This document shows positions 63,596 through 64,000 of a DNA stretch of 64,000 nt, piece by piece (position 1 is the first letter of the stretch; the number at the start of each line of letters is the position of its first letter). Both the position numbers and the translations under genes were made by a program. A model generated the notes under the pieces. The model searched no databases, was not told where the DNA came from, and worked only from the letters and a program-made list of their open reading frames with translations. This stretch comes from Parvularcula sp. Its GTDB lineage: Bacteria; Pseudomonadota; Alphaproteobacteria; Caulobacterales; Parvularculaceae. The stretch covers positions 1 through 64,000 of the forward strand of contig PAIP01000066.1 of the NCBI GenBank assembly GCA_002704915.1, written 5' to 3'.

Positions 63596-64000
63596 TTAAC
63601 CGAGACGCGCCCGCGCCCTGAGGCAGTCCTCGGCAATCTGGGCTTTGAGCGCTTCGAGGCCGTCGAATTTCTGCTCGTCGCGCAGGAACTCCACAAAAGC
63701 GACCTCGATCTCTCGCCCGTAAAGATCGCCATCGAAGTCGAAGAAGAAGGTCTCGAGCAGCGGCGCCGTATCGCCGACCGTCGGCCGGCGGCCGAAATTC
63801 GAGACCGACCCATAGGTCTCGCCGTCGACACTCGTTCGGGTGACGTAAACGCCCTTGCGCGGCTCGATCAGCTCGCCCAGCGTCAAGTTTGCCGTTGGAA
63901 AACCGATGGTGCGCCCGACCTTGCGGCCCTCGGCGACAACGCCCCTCACCGACCATTCCCGCCCCAGCATCTCGGCGGCTTTATCGACTTCGCCTTCCCG
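63596..64000 (-). CDS. ribF: Bifunctional riboflavin kinase/FAD synthetase, C-terminal part
   Basis: The 3' part of ribF; the gene runs off the right edge of the window (it reads in frame to base 64000, REGEVDKAAEMLGREW). The visible part is the riboflavin kinase domain, with RTIGFPTANLTLGE, KGVYVTR, SVSNFGRRPTVGD and ETFFFDFDGDLYGREIEVAFVEFLRDEQKFDGLEALKAQI, all typical. It makes FMN and FAD. In Proteobacteria ribF stands upstream of ileS and lspA, as here with one gene inserted. Confidence 0.95.
   Translation of the reverse strand, partial: REGEVDKAAEMLGREWSVRGVVAEGRKVGRTIGFPTANLTLGELIEPRKGVYVTRTSVDGETYGSVSNFGRRPTVGDTAPLLETFFFDFDGDLYGREIEVAFVEFLRDEQKFDGLEALKAQIAEDCLRARARLG

Overview
The window reads as chromosome of a high-GC alphaproteobacterium. 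I see an alphaproteobacterial tRNA-His that lacks the encoded G-1, an alphaproteobacterial RpoH preceded by a promoter of the matching heat-shock type, a plant/alpha-type glutamate-cysteine ligase, several protein families typical of this class (DUF4169, DUF6460, DUF3035, DUF2793), and a 6S RNA close to a formyltetrahydrofolate cyclo-ligase gene. Gene style and outer-membrane content suggest the Parvularculaceae/Hyphomonadaceae neighbourhood. That placement is inference; no rRNA lies in the window.

Layout. 1-5.1 kb: tRNA-His, an M48 lipoprotein protease, an HNH endonuclease, then a leftward cluster rsmE-gshA-(unknown)-alkA-like glycosylase. 5.2-9.6 kb: ubiA, a secreted MsrB, an isolated phage-fibre-like DUF2793 gene, an MscS channel and a small membrane protein. 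9.6-14.2 kb: a winged-helix regulator/membrane protein pair with a dyad operator candidate, rluD, and two different L,D-transpeptidases placed tail to tail. 14.4-19.8 kb: rpoH with its heat-shock promoter, then rluB-DUF4169-yihY, a GT87-like membrane protein, tadA and a DoxX protein. 19.8-27.7 kb: metabolic and membrane genes (acyl-CoA dehydrogenase, DMT exporter, MAPEG, DUF4112, a membrane-anchored L7/L12-like protein, DinB, MATE, PEP-mutase-like, NIPSNAP, a Tat-exported SDR). 28-34.8 kb: an RND efflux pair without its own outer-membrane channel, an M61 peptidase and rsmD. 34.9-37 kb: 6S RNA, an Lrp-type regulator, the cyclo-ligase and a YmdB-type phosphodiesterase. 37-45.8 kb: serine hydrolase, an orphan YjhX/TopAI-type toxin, amidohydrolase, SDR, yebC, a large DUF5916 outer-membrane protein and efp. 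45.8-55.7 kb: HPII-type catalase with a histone-like tail, esterase lipoprotein, a low-GC TonB_C-repeat protein, lepA, mscL, nitroreductase, an odd chimeric secreted protein and mutL. 55.8-58.1 kb: two tandem LuxR-type solos and an unknown helical protein, with dyads in three of the gaps. 58.2-64 kb: the ribF-ileS-lspA-DUF3035 line, interrupted by a Tyr/Asp-rich secreted protein and a mosaic palindromic repeat.

Most of the window is ordinary housekeeping packed tightly, with several convergent pairs overlapping at their stop codons. The best candidates for something new are the LuxR-solo block with dyads at 55851, 56696 and 57555; the secreted protein at 53158-53787 whose last ~34 residues look like the Walker B segment of an AAA+ ATPase; the orphan TopAI-like toxin; the regulator/membrane-protein unit with nested dyads at 10675-10715; and a Fur-box-like site at 62532 with no evident target. 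I found no CRISPR array, insertion sequence, complete prophage or replication origin.
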